Assembly (NCBI GenBank): GCA_023091665.1
Contig: JALJCQ010000015.1
Coordinates: forward strand, 434,001-498,000
Source: Pythium myriotylum
Lineage: Eukaryota > Oomycota > Peronosporomycetes > Pythiales > Pythiaceae
Direction: 5' to 3'
Length of the DNA stretch: 64,000 nt
Shown here: positions 29,362 through 38,172 of the stretch, piece after piece
How the letters are laid out: every line of letters begins with the position of its first letter
Position numbering within the stretch: position 1 is the first letter of the stretch
Notes under the pieces: model-generated
Told to the model about the DNA's origin: nothing
The model's database searches: none
Seen by the model: the letters and a program-made list of their open reading frames with translations, nothing else
Translations under genes and position numbers: made by a program

Positions 29362-30716
29362 CTATGGTTGCCTTTCGCTTTGGAGAGCGTGGAGCACACT
29401 CGCGTACAGAGCCGACTCGGTCTCGATCGAGTCGATGACGCTCTGCCGGAAGAGCAGCTCACAGCCTCGCATGTGCCTTTCCACGGCGTCTTTGAACTGC
29501 TCAAGAGGCTCGGGCGACCCCCCATCGCACAACTCAAAGCGCCGCGTGAAGAGGCCTCGACATACAGCTCGCTCCACACCGTCGTCGCACATCTCGCGGC
29601 GAATAATGCACCTAATAACATAGCAGTTTTGTGAGTGTGCGCTACCGTGCATCACAGTAACTCCACGTACGATCCAACGGCCTTCCTCGTGATATCAGCC
29701 GAGGCCTGAAACGGATGGAGCTCGTCGTCGTCCACAAAATCCCACAAGACGATCGCGGATTCGTCGGTCTCCTTTGAAACTGTGACAGTGCGGGAATCGC
29801 CGACGACCATGTCGGTTTCCTGTGGGTTCTTATACTGAATACCCTCGATTCGATATTGGATGCTCACTGGGAGCGCCGTCGTCGTGTCTGGGTCTACGAT
29901 GTGGCTGTCTCGACTCGTGGACTTGTAGGCGCAGCACTTGATCGAGCTGTCGCGGAACGCGACCCAGATGCCGCGCGCAGCAGCTCCGAGGTCTCGCGTC
30001 GGCACGGCGTAGACAAACGTCGCCGTGACGTTGAAACCCGATCGGTCGCTCGTGAGCTCGTTGAGGATGTACGGGTCCACCAGCGATGGCACGAGAGGTT
30101 CATCATCAGCAAGCGTCAACGACTCGGTTTCTCGACATAGCAGTTCGACCACGCGGTGGAGTCGGGACTCGTCGGCGAGTGTCGTGTACTCCTGTCTTCG
30201 CATCATCCTGTCACGGGGCAGTCTCGTGGGCTTGTGCAGCAGGCGATAGCCATTGAGCCCCCTCGCGAGCGACGGCGGCGCCGAGAATACGCTCCGGAGG
30301 CCGCGAATGAAGCGCGTCTGCGCTGCCACGGCGTCGCGCAGCCGCTCGCACTCGTCCTCGGCTCGCCGACGCTTCCATCTCGCCTCTTGCGCGGCCTCCT
30401 GCGCCGGTGAGCGCCGTCGGGACACGCCGTCGCGCAGCTTCTCAAGCTGCCCACTGAGTTCTGCGATCTCGTGCTGGAGATTCGCGACGAGACGCTGCAG
30501 TCAGGACCGAGGTATATTAGTTGGGGGGAGACTCTGCGAACAGATCGTGCTTCTACGGACCTTGTGAGGATTCAAATGGGAGCGAAGTGGCTTGCTCGGC
30601 TTTAAGAGAGGCGCCGGGTCTTCATGGAGCGGCTCTGCGTCCTCTGCGTCGCCCAGAAGCAGCAGCAGCTCGTCCAGCAACGCGGCGTCGCTGTCCTTGT
30701 CGCCTCCTAACACCAT
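29362..30716 (-). CDS. START-like / M96 mating-specific-like protein, copy A, 409 aa
   Basis: Exons 30716-30561, 30494-29671 and 29611-29362, introns 66 and 59 nt (GTCCGT...CTGCAG; GTACGT...ATTAG). The N-terminus has an acidic Leu-rich amphipathic segment (ALLDELLLLLGDAEDAEP). A basic coiled coil follows (about 53-110), then a globular alpha/beta domain (about 130-400) typical of the many oomycete START-like proteins annotated as M96 mating-specific. No signal peptide. It is clearly paralogous to the neighbour at 30859-32244 with identical intron positions (SRDLGAAARG... blocks shared). The combination of acidic segment and basic coiled coil could suit a nuclear regulator with a ligand-binding domain; that is inference. 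An upstream ATG at 30767 is a less likely start. Confidence 0.75.
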
Positions 30717-30734
30717 GTTCGGTTCGATGAGGAA

Positions 30735-30744
30735 ATGTACTGTA
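30735..30744 (-). promoter_or_regulatory. Shared promoter motif of the M96-like pair (copy A)
   Basis: CAGTACATTTCCTCAT on the minus strand lies about 20-30 bp upstream of the ATG at 30716. The paralogue has CAGTACATTTCGTCGTCAT at the corresponding place. The pattern resembles a diverged oomycete initiator (CATTYYNCA). Function is inferred. Confidence 0.35.
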
Positions 30745-30799
30745 GTAAAAGAGGTCACCATCTCCAAAAGTAGTAATACTTGGAGAGCTCCACGATGAG

Positions 30800-30839
30800 C
30801 TCTCTCTCTCTCTCTCTCTCTCTCCCTCTCTCTCTCTCT
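30800..30839. repeat. CT microsatellite
   Basis: About 20 CT units, with one interruption, lie in the short gap between the two M96-like genes. It is 3' of copy B's stop and upstream of copy A's start region is not involved; a simple length-variable repeat. Confidence 0.85.
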
Positions 30840-30858
30840 GCTCTATACGTGAAGGCCT

Positions 30859-32244
30859 TCACGTGATTCGAGGCCTCAGAGCCTCCATGGCCTTGGCGTA
30901 GGCGGCCTCTTCGATCGCGATGGACTCGAGGATCGACGAGCGGAAGAGGAACTCGCAGTCGCGCATGGCGTTGCTCGTGATGGTCTCGAAGCGCCGCAGA
31001 GGCTCTCGTGGCGCGTCCTGCCGGAAATGGTACCACCGCGTGATCAGCGCACGACACACGGCTCGCTCGACACCGTCGGCACACAGCTCACGCCGGATCA
31101 AGCAGCTATTGATCACGAGAACTCGATGATCACTCCTCAATCCACTTCACCGCATGAGACTCAAAATCGTACCTGCCTGTGGCCTTTCGGTTGATGTCGG
31201 TGGTCTCCTGGATCGGATGCAGCTCGTCCTCGTCGACAAAGTCCCACAGCAGCACGGCGAGGTCCTCGGTCACTTTGGAGAGCGCGACGCCGCGTCCTTC
31301 GCCCTCGACGACGTCGCGATCCGTAGCTGCTCGTCGAAAGTGGATGCCTTCGACTCGGTAGTGGATGTGCATGGGCAACGACGTGGTCGCGTCCGGGTCC
31401 ACGATGCGGCCATCGACGCTCGTGGACGTGTACCCACGGCACTTGATGGCGCTGTCGCGGAACGCCACGCTGACGCCGCGAGCCGCAGCGCCGAGATCTC
31501 GCGTCGGCACGGCATACACGAGCGTCGATGCGACCTGGAACCCCTCGCGGTCGCTCGTGGACTCGGTCGTGATGTACGGCTCGTCCACCGACGGCACGAT
31601 GGGCGAGTCGCCGTCGATCGTCAGTGCCTCGGTCTCTCGACAGAGCATCTCCATGGCGCGCTGGAGCCGGGACTCGTCGGCGAGCACCGAGTACTCCATC
31701 GACCGGAGCGTTCGGTCGCGAGGCAACTTGACATGCTTGTGGAGAAACTGGAGCACGTCGAGCCCCGTGGCGAGCGTCGGCGGCACCGAGAAGACGGTGC
31801 GCAGGCCTCGCAGGAAGCGCGAGTGCGCTGCGACAGCATCACGCAGCTGCGCGCACTCGGTCTCGGCGCGCTGGCGCTTACGGCGCTCGTCGAACGCCTC
31901 GTCTCGCGCCGAGAGGCGTCGCTGCGCGCGCAGCCGCGCGAGCTCGTCGGTGAGATCGAGCACTTCGTCGCGGAGGCTGGCGATCAGCCGCTGGCAGACA
32001 CCGACGCTCGTTAGTTTGCATCCGAGAGCGAGCTCGGACAAAAAATGCAAAGCGAGGAACCCACTTTTGCCGAGCGTCTCCTGCCGGCAGGACGCCACGG
32101 ATCGGCGCCAGAGTTGGTCGAGCAGAAAGCGACTTCGTCGGTCTTTTGCGTGAGGAAAAGCGCGGCCGGCGCGTCGTCCAGCAGCAGCAGCAACTCGTCC
32201 AGCAAGCCAGGGTCCTCTTCTGCATCCAGTGACATTGTGAACAT
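30859..32244 (-). CDS. START-like / M96 mating-specific-like protein, copy B, 414 aa
   Basis: Exons 32244-32065, 31990-31173 and 31105-30859, introns of 74 and 67 nt (GTGGGT...TGCCAG with an ACTAAC branch site; GTACGA...AATAG), at the same places as copy A. The same plan is seen: acidic Leu-rich start (GLLDELLLLLDDAPAA), basic coiled coil (about 61-120) and START-like domain. Identity with copy A is obvious in the coiled coil and in RDLGAAARG and DGVERAVCR blocks, but the N-terminal linker differs. The start could be the Met three codons later (32235). Tandem duplication of copy A; both lie between GIN-type genes. Confidence 0.75.
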
Positions 32245-32340
32245 GGACGTGTACTAAAATGACGACGAAATGTACTGTATTCAGCACTGGAGTAGACACA
32301 AATCAGTCCTACTTTAGGACGCTGTAGTGGGATAAGGAGC

Positions 32341-33765
32341 TCAGACAAGAGCCTGGTACTCGTGACGCTCTCGACGCTGCATGTACTTGGCGACGCCGCC
32401 CACGACGACGAACGCGAGCCCGACGACAGCGTAGAGACCGATTCCTTGCATCTGGCGGGCTGCGTGGGCCGCGAGAGTCTGTGTCTGCACGTGGAGAGCC
32501 TGGTACCCTGGCTTGTCCTGGCGCTCGAGGAACTCGGTCACGACCTGCTCGTCGTACTCGTCCAGCTCGAGCTCGTAGCGAAGCGTCGGGTCGTCCGAGA
32601 AGAACGACGGCTTGACCTTGGCCACGACGTAGAGCGGCGTGCGGTCGGGCACGTCCTTGACGTCAAACTCGTTGTAGTTGTTGATCTTGGTCGCACGCAC
32701 GGCCTTGTTCGTGTCCTTGTGGGTACCACGGAAGCTGAAGAGCCCCGCGATGTTGATGGCGCTGGGCTTGCTGCCGAAGTAGCGGACATCACCGCCGGAG
32801 AGCGCCGAGACCGAGAGGTTGCCCGTCGTCTGCACGAGCGCGTCGCCCGTGCCCACGAGCTTGATGTCTGTGTTGACGCACACGATCGAGCCGGCCGCGA
32901 GGTCGCCCGAGCCAGCGATCGTGACGCGTTGCTGCTCGCAAGAGCCCTTCTCCGAGTAGGTCACAGCACCCGAGCCAGCAATGTCGGTCGTGAGGTTGTG
33001 CACCGTGAGCTCGCCGCTCTGCACCGTGATGTCGCCCGAGCCACCGAGTACCGACGACAGCTCGCTGGCCACGGCCTTGTCCGTCACCACGGCGACATCT
33101 CCACTCCCTGCGAGGTCGATCGAGATCGAGTCTTTCACGTCCAGCGACTTGGCAAGCATTTGGATGTCGCCCGAGCCGGCGAGCGCGAGCTTCAGTGAGC
33201 CAATCGACCATGCAGAGCTCTCCGACCCGACGTAGATGTCGCTCGAGTCTTCCACCGAGAGCTCGATCGCCGCCGACGCGTTGCCCTGCGCGAGCACATC
33301 TTCACCGATAATCGCGTCCGCGCTCCACGCCGAGCTGATCGTGCTGAGCGCCTGCTTGGAGCCGACGGAGATTTGCGTGAGCAGATAGCCCTGGCCTTGG
33401 AAGTCGTAGTTCTGGAAGCGGACTTTGATGGCGCCGTCTTTCTTGTTCACATCCACGACCTCGAACGTGTCGAGCAGCTTGGTGTTATTGCCGCTAAACA
33501 CGACCTTGGCCGCCACGCCGTCGGCCGCGAGCGACTCGTCGTAGTCGACGAAGACGTGGCCGATGGTCTGCAGCTGGAGCTCGGTCAGGAGCTTGTCCGC
33601 GGCCCAGACCGTCCAGGTCTTGGTGGTGGGCTCGTTGGCGCCGGGCACGATCGTGGGCGTGACGGCATCGGACGACGTGATGTTCCAGGCGTCGGCGAGC
33701 TGGTGGAGCGCGGCGAGCTGGTGGAGCGCGGCGAGCGAGAGCAGCGCCGAGGAAACGCACTTCAT
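32341..33765 (-). CDS. GIN-type surface protein with YQALV tail, 474 aa
   Basis: Signal peptide with an internal duplication (LAALHQLAALHQLADAW). The ectodomain has the family plan: KTWTVWAADKL, GHVFVDYDES, then GSGD repeats (AGSGDIQMLA, AGSGDVAVVT, GGSGDITVQS, AGSGAVTYS, AGSGDLAAGS, then GTGDALVQT). A Cys pair (GSCEQQ / SIVCVN) is conserved. A membrane-proximal domain, a Gly/Val-rich membrane helix (YAVVGLAFVVVGGVAKY) and the tail MQRRERHEYQALV follow. The solenoid presumably projects into the extracellular or lumenal space and the YxxL tail into the cytosol. It heads a same-strand array with the next two paralogues. Confidence 0.85.
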   Translation of the reverse strand: MKCVSSALLSLAALHQLAALHQLADAWNITSSDAVTPTIVPGANEPTTKTWTVWAADKLLTELQLQTIGHVFVDYDESLAADGVAAKVVFSGNNTKLLDTFEVVDVNKKDGAIKVRFQNYDFQGQGYLLTQISVGSKQALSTISSAWSADAIIGEDVLAQGNASAAIELSVEDSSDIYVGSESSAWSIGSLKLALAGSGDIQMLAKSLDVKDSISIDLAGSGDVAVVTDKAVASELSSVLGGSGDITVQSGELTVHNLTTDIAGSGAVTYSEKGSCEQQRVTIAGSGDLAAGSIVCVNTDIKLVGTGDALVQTTGNLSVSALSGGDVRYFGSKPSAINIAGLFSFRGTHKDTNKAVRATKINNYNEFDVKDVPDRTPLYVVAKVKPSFFSDDPTLRYELELDEYDEQVVTEFLERQDKPGYQALHVQTQTLAAHAARQMQGIGLYAVVGLAFVVVGGVAKYMQRRERHEYQALV

Positions 33766-34205
33766 CGCGTGTCGAGAGGGCAAAACGTTCTGGAATGAGC
33801 CGTTGCAAAGAGGAACGAGGGACCGAAAGAGAGAGTGGGATGGGCTCCGACAGACGGGCAACCAATGAGCGGCGGAGACATGAGGAGCTCACTTGAACCA
33901 GTCACAGAAGCCATCACTCTCGAAGGAGTGATGGAGCAACGGCAAGTGAGCCGGAGATCTGGCGAGTCGCTGGTGATGAGAGTAGGATCAATAGGACTGG
34001 ATTGATTAAAACGACACTCGTCCTTTGACATGGGCTGCCACTGCTCGTGCTGGTACTGTAATGAGCTCGGTGCTCGCTGACTTCCAAATTGAAAGCATTG
34101 AGTGCAAGACTTCGAAAAGGACACAACGTTTGTTGGAACAACTACATGTGAATATTTGATCAAGAACGCAGTGCCTTACTCGCACCAATGCGCGAGGTAC
34201 GGACT
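33766..34205. other. Intergenic region in the GIN array
   Basis: 440 bp between two same-strand GIN-type genes, containing the upstream gene's 3' end and this gene's promoter. I see no coding frame with protein-like composition and no close match to the oomycete initiator. Confidence 0.5.
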
Positions 34206-35582
34206 TTAAACGAGGGGTTGGTATTCCTTGCGCTCGCGACGCGCCTGGAACTTCTTGGCCGCAACGCCGACAACAACCAGTGCGCCACCAACGACGGCAA
34301 GAGTTGCGAAGCCCGGGGCGTGGCGTGCTGTGTTAGCAGCAAAGTCTTGCACATGGAGGTTGAAGCCATTCTGGTGCTCCTGGTTGGTGATGAAGTTCTT
34401 CACGAGCGCTTCGTTATAGTAATCGCTCTCGTACTCGTAGCGAATTCGCGGTTCATCGGAGAAGTAGGATGACTCGGTCTTCAGCGCGATGTACCTAGCG
34501 GAAGGCTCAGGCAGCGACTTGGGGCGGTATTCGTGGTAGCTGTTTCGCGTGGCGTGCTTGACCGACTCGTGCTTCTTGTGGCGGAAACGCGAGTAGTCGT
34601 CGGTCTCAATATGGCTTGGAGTTGCGCCGTAGTATTTGACGTCACCGCTGGTTGGGGCAGACACGACCAAATTACCGGTCGTTTGGACCAATACGTCGCC
34701 ACTGCCGTATACGTCTACCTTCGTGTCCACACACACAATAGAGCCGGCTGAGACGTCACCCGAACCGTAAACCGAGATCTCCTGCTTCTGGCACGAGCCT
34801 TTGTTCGAGTAGGTCACATCTCCGGAGCCTGAGACCGAGGTTGTGAGGTGGTTCACCTCCAAGTTGCTGCTCTGCACGTGGACGTCGCCCGAGCCTGGCA
34901 CATTCGTGCGGAGCTGGTTGCTGATGCGCGCTTCGTCGGCGAAAACGCCGATGTCGCCGCTGCCCGCCACGGTCAGAAGAAGCGAGTCCTTCACATCGAG
35001 CGAGTTGGCATGCAGCTGGATGTCGCCGGATCCGGTAACCGACGCGTCAATCTTGCCTACCGACCAGGAATCACCGCCAGAACCCGCGTACAAGTCGCCT
35101 GAGCCCGTGACCGAGAGCTTGACCGAGTCCGAGTGTTGCGCGACGACGCCATCGCTCACGTAGACGTCGTTGCTGCCCACGAGATCCACGCTATGAATCG
35201 ATTCCTTCTTGGCGACGTACACACGTGTGATCAAGTAGCCTTTGCCTTCGTAATCCTCGTTCTTGACATGGATCTGAATGCCCTGGCCTTTACCGTTCGA
35301 CACCTCGAGGACGTCGAGCAGTGAGGCATCGCTACCACTGAACACGACCTTGGCGGCATTGCCACTGCCCACGAACGACTCGTCATGGCTCACAAATACG
35401 CGGCCAAATCCGCGCAGCTGGAGACTGGTGAGCGCTTCGCTGCCTGAGACCGTCCAGGTCTTGGACACGGCCTCGTGGCCGCCTACCGGAGAGGACTCGG
35501 CTTGCGACGACTTGATGGTCCACGCGTCAGCGAGTTGGTGGAGAGCGGCGAGCGAGAGGAGCGCGGCGGTGAAGAGCTTCAT
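34206..35582 (-). CDS. GIN-type surface protein with YQPLV tail, 458 aa
   Basis: ATG at 35582 with signal peptide MKLFTAALLSLAALHQLADAW; an in-frame ATG 21 codons upstream lacks this character. The GSGD repeats are the most regular of the family (TGSGDLYAGS, TGSGDIQLHA, AGSGDIGVFA, PGSGDVHVQS, SGSGDVTYS, YGSGDVSAGS, YGSGDVLVQT). A membrane-proximal domain is followed by a helix (ATLAVVGGALVVVGVAAKKF) and the tail QARRERKEYQPLV. The tail motif Y-Q-P-L fits the YxxPhi signal recognised by clathrin adaptor mu subunits. Adjacent, same-strand paralogues at 32341 and 36146 point to tandem duplication. Confidence 0.87.
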   Translation of the reverse strand: MKLFTAALLSLAALHQLADAWTIKSSQAESSPVGGHEAVSKTWTVSGSEALTSLQLRGFGRVFVSHDESFVGSGNAAKVVFSGSDASLLDVLEVSNGKGQGIQIHVKNEDYEGKGYLITRVYVAKKESIHSVDLVGSNDVYVSDGVVAQHSDSVKLSVTGSGDLYAGSGGDSWSVGKIDASVTGSGDIQLHANSLDVKDSLLLTVAGSGDIGVFADEARISNQLRTNVPGSGDVHVQSSNLEVNHLTTSVSGSGDVTYSNKGSCQKQEISVYGSGDVSAGSIVCVDTKVDVYGSGDVLVQTTGNLVVSAPTSGDVKYYGATPSHIETDDYSRFRHKKHESVKHATRNSYHEYRPKSLPEPSARYIALKTESSYFSDEPRIRYEYESDYYNEALVKNFITNQEHQNGFNLHVQDFAANTARHAPGFATLAVVGGALVVVGVAAKKFQARRERKEYQPLV

Positions 35583-36145
35583 GGCGATGGGCGCGGCGAG
35601 GCGAATTGCAAAGTGAGGCAGTTGGGTCGTGTGAATGAGGAGCACGAGGGAGGGCGGGAAGGGGGGAAGGCTCCCACGTGCGATCTTCCTTCAGTTGTGG
35701 CCGAGCCAGTCAGAAAGATGGTTTGCGTACCAACATTCCCGATCTGAGCTGCTTAGAAAGTGCAGCATTTACTGAAATAGGGCGCTATCACGTGACGATT
35801 ATTACAGCGCAGAAATCAGTCGGAGCTTGGACAACCGACAGGACAAGCTGCAATCAATGCGAGGCGACGACAAGAGAGCGCAGTTCATTGCGTTCACTCA
35901 AACGACCGGAAGACCACCGAGAGAATGATGGGTGCGGACGTTTGAAGAACCCTCGGACCTAAACTGCTTCCACCGCTATTCCACTGAAATGATCTGCACT
36001 GTTGCCCCGAGTCCTCAGCAATACCCGCATTGTGAACAGGAGAAACGACACAGCCACGACTTCTTACGATAGAGGTTTTCCTAGACAACTACGTAATGTG
36101 CACTTGGACGTGTTATCGAGATACTATGGGGGTCACCCGTGGCGT
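35583..36145. other. Intergenic region in the GIN array
   Basis: 563 bp upstream of the 34206-35582 gene and downstream of the 36146-37528 gene. No coding frame or RNA gene is supported. It presumably carries one terminator and one promoter. Confidence 0.5.
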
Positions 36146-37528
36146 TCAGACAAGAGGGTCGTACTTCTCGCGCTGCCGAAGCGTCTGGTACTTCTTCGCC
36201 GCAACGCCAACAGCGACGAATGCACCGCCCACGACCGCAAACAGCAGAAGTCCTGACACATGGTGAGCGGAGTGCACCGCGAGGCTTTGCACTTGAAGGT
36301 TGACACAGCTGTGTCCCTTTTGATGATGAGCGAGGAACTTTTCAACAACTTCCTTGTCGTACTCGTCCGTCTCTAGTTCGTAGCGAACACGGGGCTGGTT
36401 CGAGAAGTACGTTGAGTCTGTCTTGAGCACGATGTACATTGGGGCAGGCTTGGGTACAGGAGAGATCTCGTACTCGTCAAAATAGTTCTCCCGGGCCTGC
36501 TTGACGGGCTTCTTCGTCTTCTTGCGCCCAAAGAAGCTCGAGTCCGCCACGTTGATGTGGCTCGGGGTCGCACCGTAGTAGCTGACAACTCCGCCAAGAA
36601 GAGATGAAACGGTCAGGTTGCCAGTGGTCTGGACGAGCGCATCTCCGCTGCCGAGGATATCCACTTTCGTGTTGACGCAGACAATGGATCCGGCCGAGAC
36701 ATCTCCGGAGCCAACGAGTGAGATTCGCTGCTCCTGACACGAACCTTTGTTGGCGTAAGTGACGTCCCCAGTACCCGCGACGGAGGTAGTGAGGTTTTGG
36801 ACTTGCAGGTCGTTGGTTTGGACGTGAATATCCCCGGACCCGGCGATCGAAGAAACCAGGCTCTTGGTAATCTTGGTGTTGTTGGCAACGACCCCGATGT
36901 CTCCGCTTCCGGCCACCGAAAGAACGAGCTGCTCGACTTGGAGGGATTGGGCGAGCACCTGAAGATCACCCGATCCGGCAATAGAACCAGCGAAGCTCTT
37001 CACAGACCAGTCGAGGTTTTCAGCCCCAACGTACAGGTCACCTGACCCCGCGATGTTAAGACTCACTACCCCAGCCGGATCGGTATTGGGCAGGGCATCT
37101 TCGGCAACGACCACGTCGTTGGAGCCGAGAACCGTCACACCAAGGATCGACTGCTTCTTCGCGACGTACACTCGCGTGAGCAAGTAGCCCTGACCTTCAT
37201 ATTCCTCATTCTTCAGGCGAAGTTGAATGCCATCCCCATCGCCAGTGACCTCAAATGTCTCGAGCAGTGACGCTTCGCTGCCGCTGAGGACAACCTTGGC
37301 AAAGGCATTTTCTCCCACCAGCGACTCGTCATGGCTCACGAATACGCGGCCGAGACCGCGAAGCTGAAGATCTCCATGCGGTGCGTCTCCCGAGATGGTC
37401 CACGTCTTGGTGACGGCTTCGTTACCGCCAGCAGACGAAGTCGCGACGTCCGAGGGCGTGATCGTCCACGCGTCGGCGAGTTGATGGAGAGCGGCGAGCG
37501 AGAAAAGCGCCGTCGTGAAGAGCTTCAT
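36146..37528 (-). CDS. GIN-type surface protein with YDPLV tail, 460 aa
   Basis: Signal peptide MKLFTTALFSLAALHQLADAW from the ATG at 37528. The ectodomain repeats are AGSGDLYVGA, AGSGDLQVLA, AGSGDIGVVA, AGSGDIHVQT, AGTGDVTYA, VGSGDVSAGS and LGSGDALVQT, with the conserved Cys pair. The membrane-proximal domain reads PMYIVLKTDSTYFSNQPRV. A helix (GLLLFAVVGGAFVAVGVAAKK) precedes the tail YQTLRQREKYDPLV. It is closest in sequence to the 34206 gene. Head-to-head with the 38173 gene, so the two may be co-regulated from the 644-bp spacer. Confidence 0.87.
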   Translation of the reverse strand: MKLFTTALFSLAALHQLADAWTITPSDVATSSAGGNEAVTKTWTISGDAPHGDLQLRGLGRVFVSHDESLVGENAFAKVVLSGSEASLLETFEVTGDGDGIQLRLKNEEYEGQGYLLTRVYVAKKQSILGVTVLGSNDVVVAEDALPNTDPAGVVSLNIAGSGDLYVGAENLDWSVKSFAGSIAGSGDLQVLAQSLQVEQLVLSVAGSGDIGVVANNTKITKSLVSSIAGSGDIHVQTNDLQVQNLTTSVAGTGDVTYANKGSCQEQRISLVGSGDVSAGSIVCVNTKVDILGSGDALVQTTGNLTVSSLLGGVVSYYGATPSHINVADSSFFGRKKTKKPVKQARENYFDEYEISPVPKPAPMYIVLKTDSTYFSNQPRVRYELETDEYDKEVVEKFLAHHQKGHSCVNLQVQSLAVHSAHHVSGLLLFAVVGGAFVAVGVAAKKYQTLRQREKYDPLV

Positions 37529-38172
37529 GGTGGACCAAGGTCTTGGCGACGAGGAGGATTGGCGAATAACGAAATATCTTGGAAAGGATCCTGGAGTCGG
37601 ACTTGGAAAGGATACGGGAGCTGGGCAGATGGCGGGCAAAGAATGAGTGTGGTCACCAACATTTTGGAGATTGGGAAGGAATGACGGTGAAAGGCAAGTG
37701 CGTAGGACGACTTCACGACCAGTCTGAGCGAACCCAAGGCGCCGGTGCTCTTCACCATGCGCTTCGTCTCGTGAAATCCTCGTGAGCAATCAGTCTACAG
37801 CATTGGTTCGACTCTCCGACTTCTGGTTCAAAGGATCGCGAGAACTCGCAGAGGATCGAAGCGAAGACTCATTCTGCACTCGATAAGCCGAGGCTTCGAA
37901 GATCGTTCCACTGGATGAGTCCTCGTCCCGGCAAAGACAGGTCGCTTCGAGATCTCTGAGCAGAGTTCTGTGACGGCCGGCTCGGTCTCTGCGGAGGGAG
38001 ATGGGGGGCTCATGTTGCAAGCATTCCTCCGACAGAATGTCGGTCCAGATCTAGTAACAGATACAGACCTCAGACGTTCCACGGTCGACGGATAGTGGCT
38101 TCCGTCGCCAGTGAACGAGCTCACTTTCCAATTTGCTACATCGTCCGAAAGTCCTTCGACCACGTTCCAAAA
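37529..38172. promoter_or_regulatory. Divergent promoter region between two GIN-type genes
   Basis: A 644-bp head-to-head spacer. On the right side an oomycete initiator match lies at 38119-38136. I see no comparable initiator on the left. Long frames entering from the 38173 gene's antisense are shadows of its coding bias. Confidence 0.55.
38119..38136 (+). promoter_or_regulatory. Oomycete initiator (INR) element
   Basis: GCTCACTTTCCAATTTGC matches the known oomycete INR consensus YCATTYYNCAWTTTYYNY with one substitution (C for T after TCA), 37 bp upstream of the ATG at 38173. It is the likely transcription start of the 38173-39816 gene. Confidence 0.65.
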
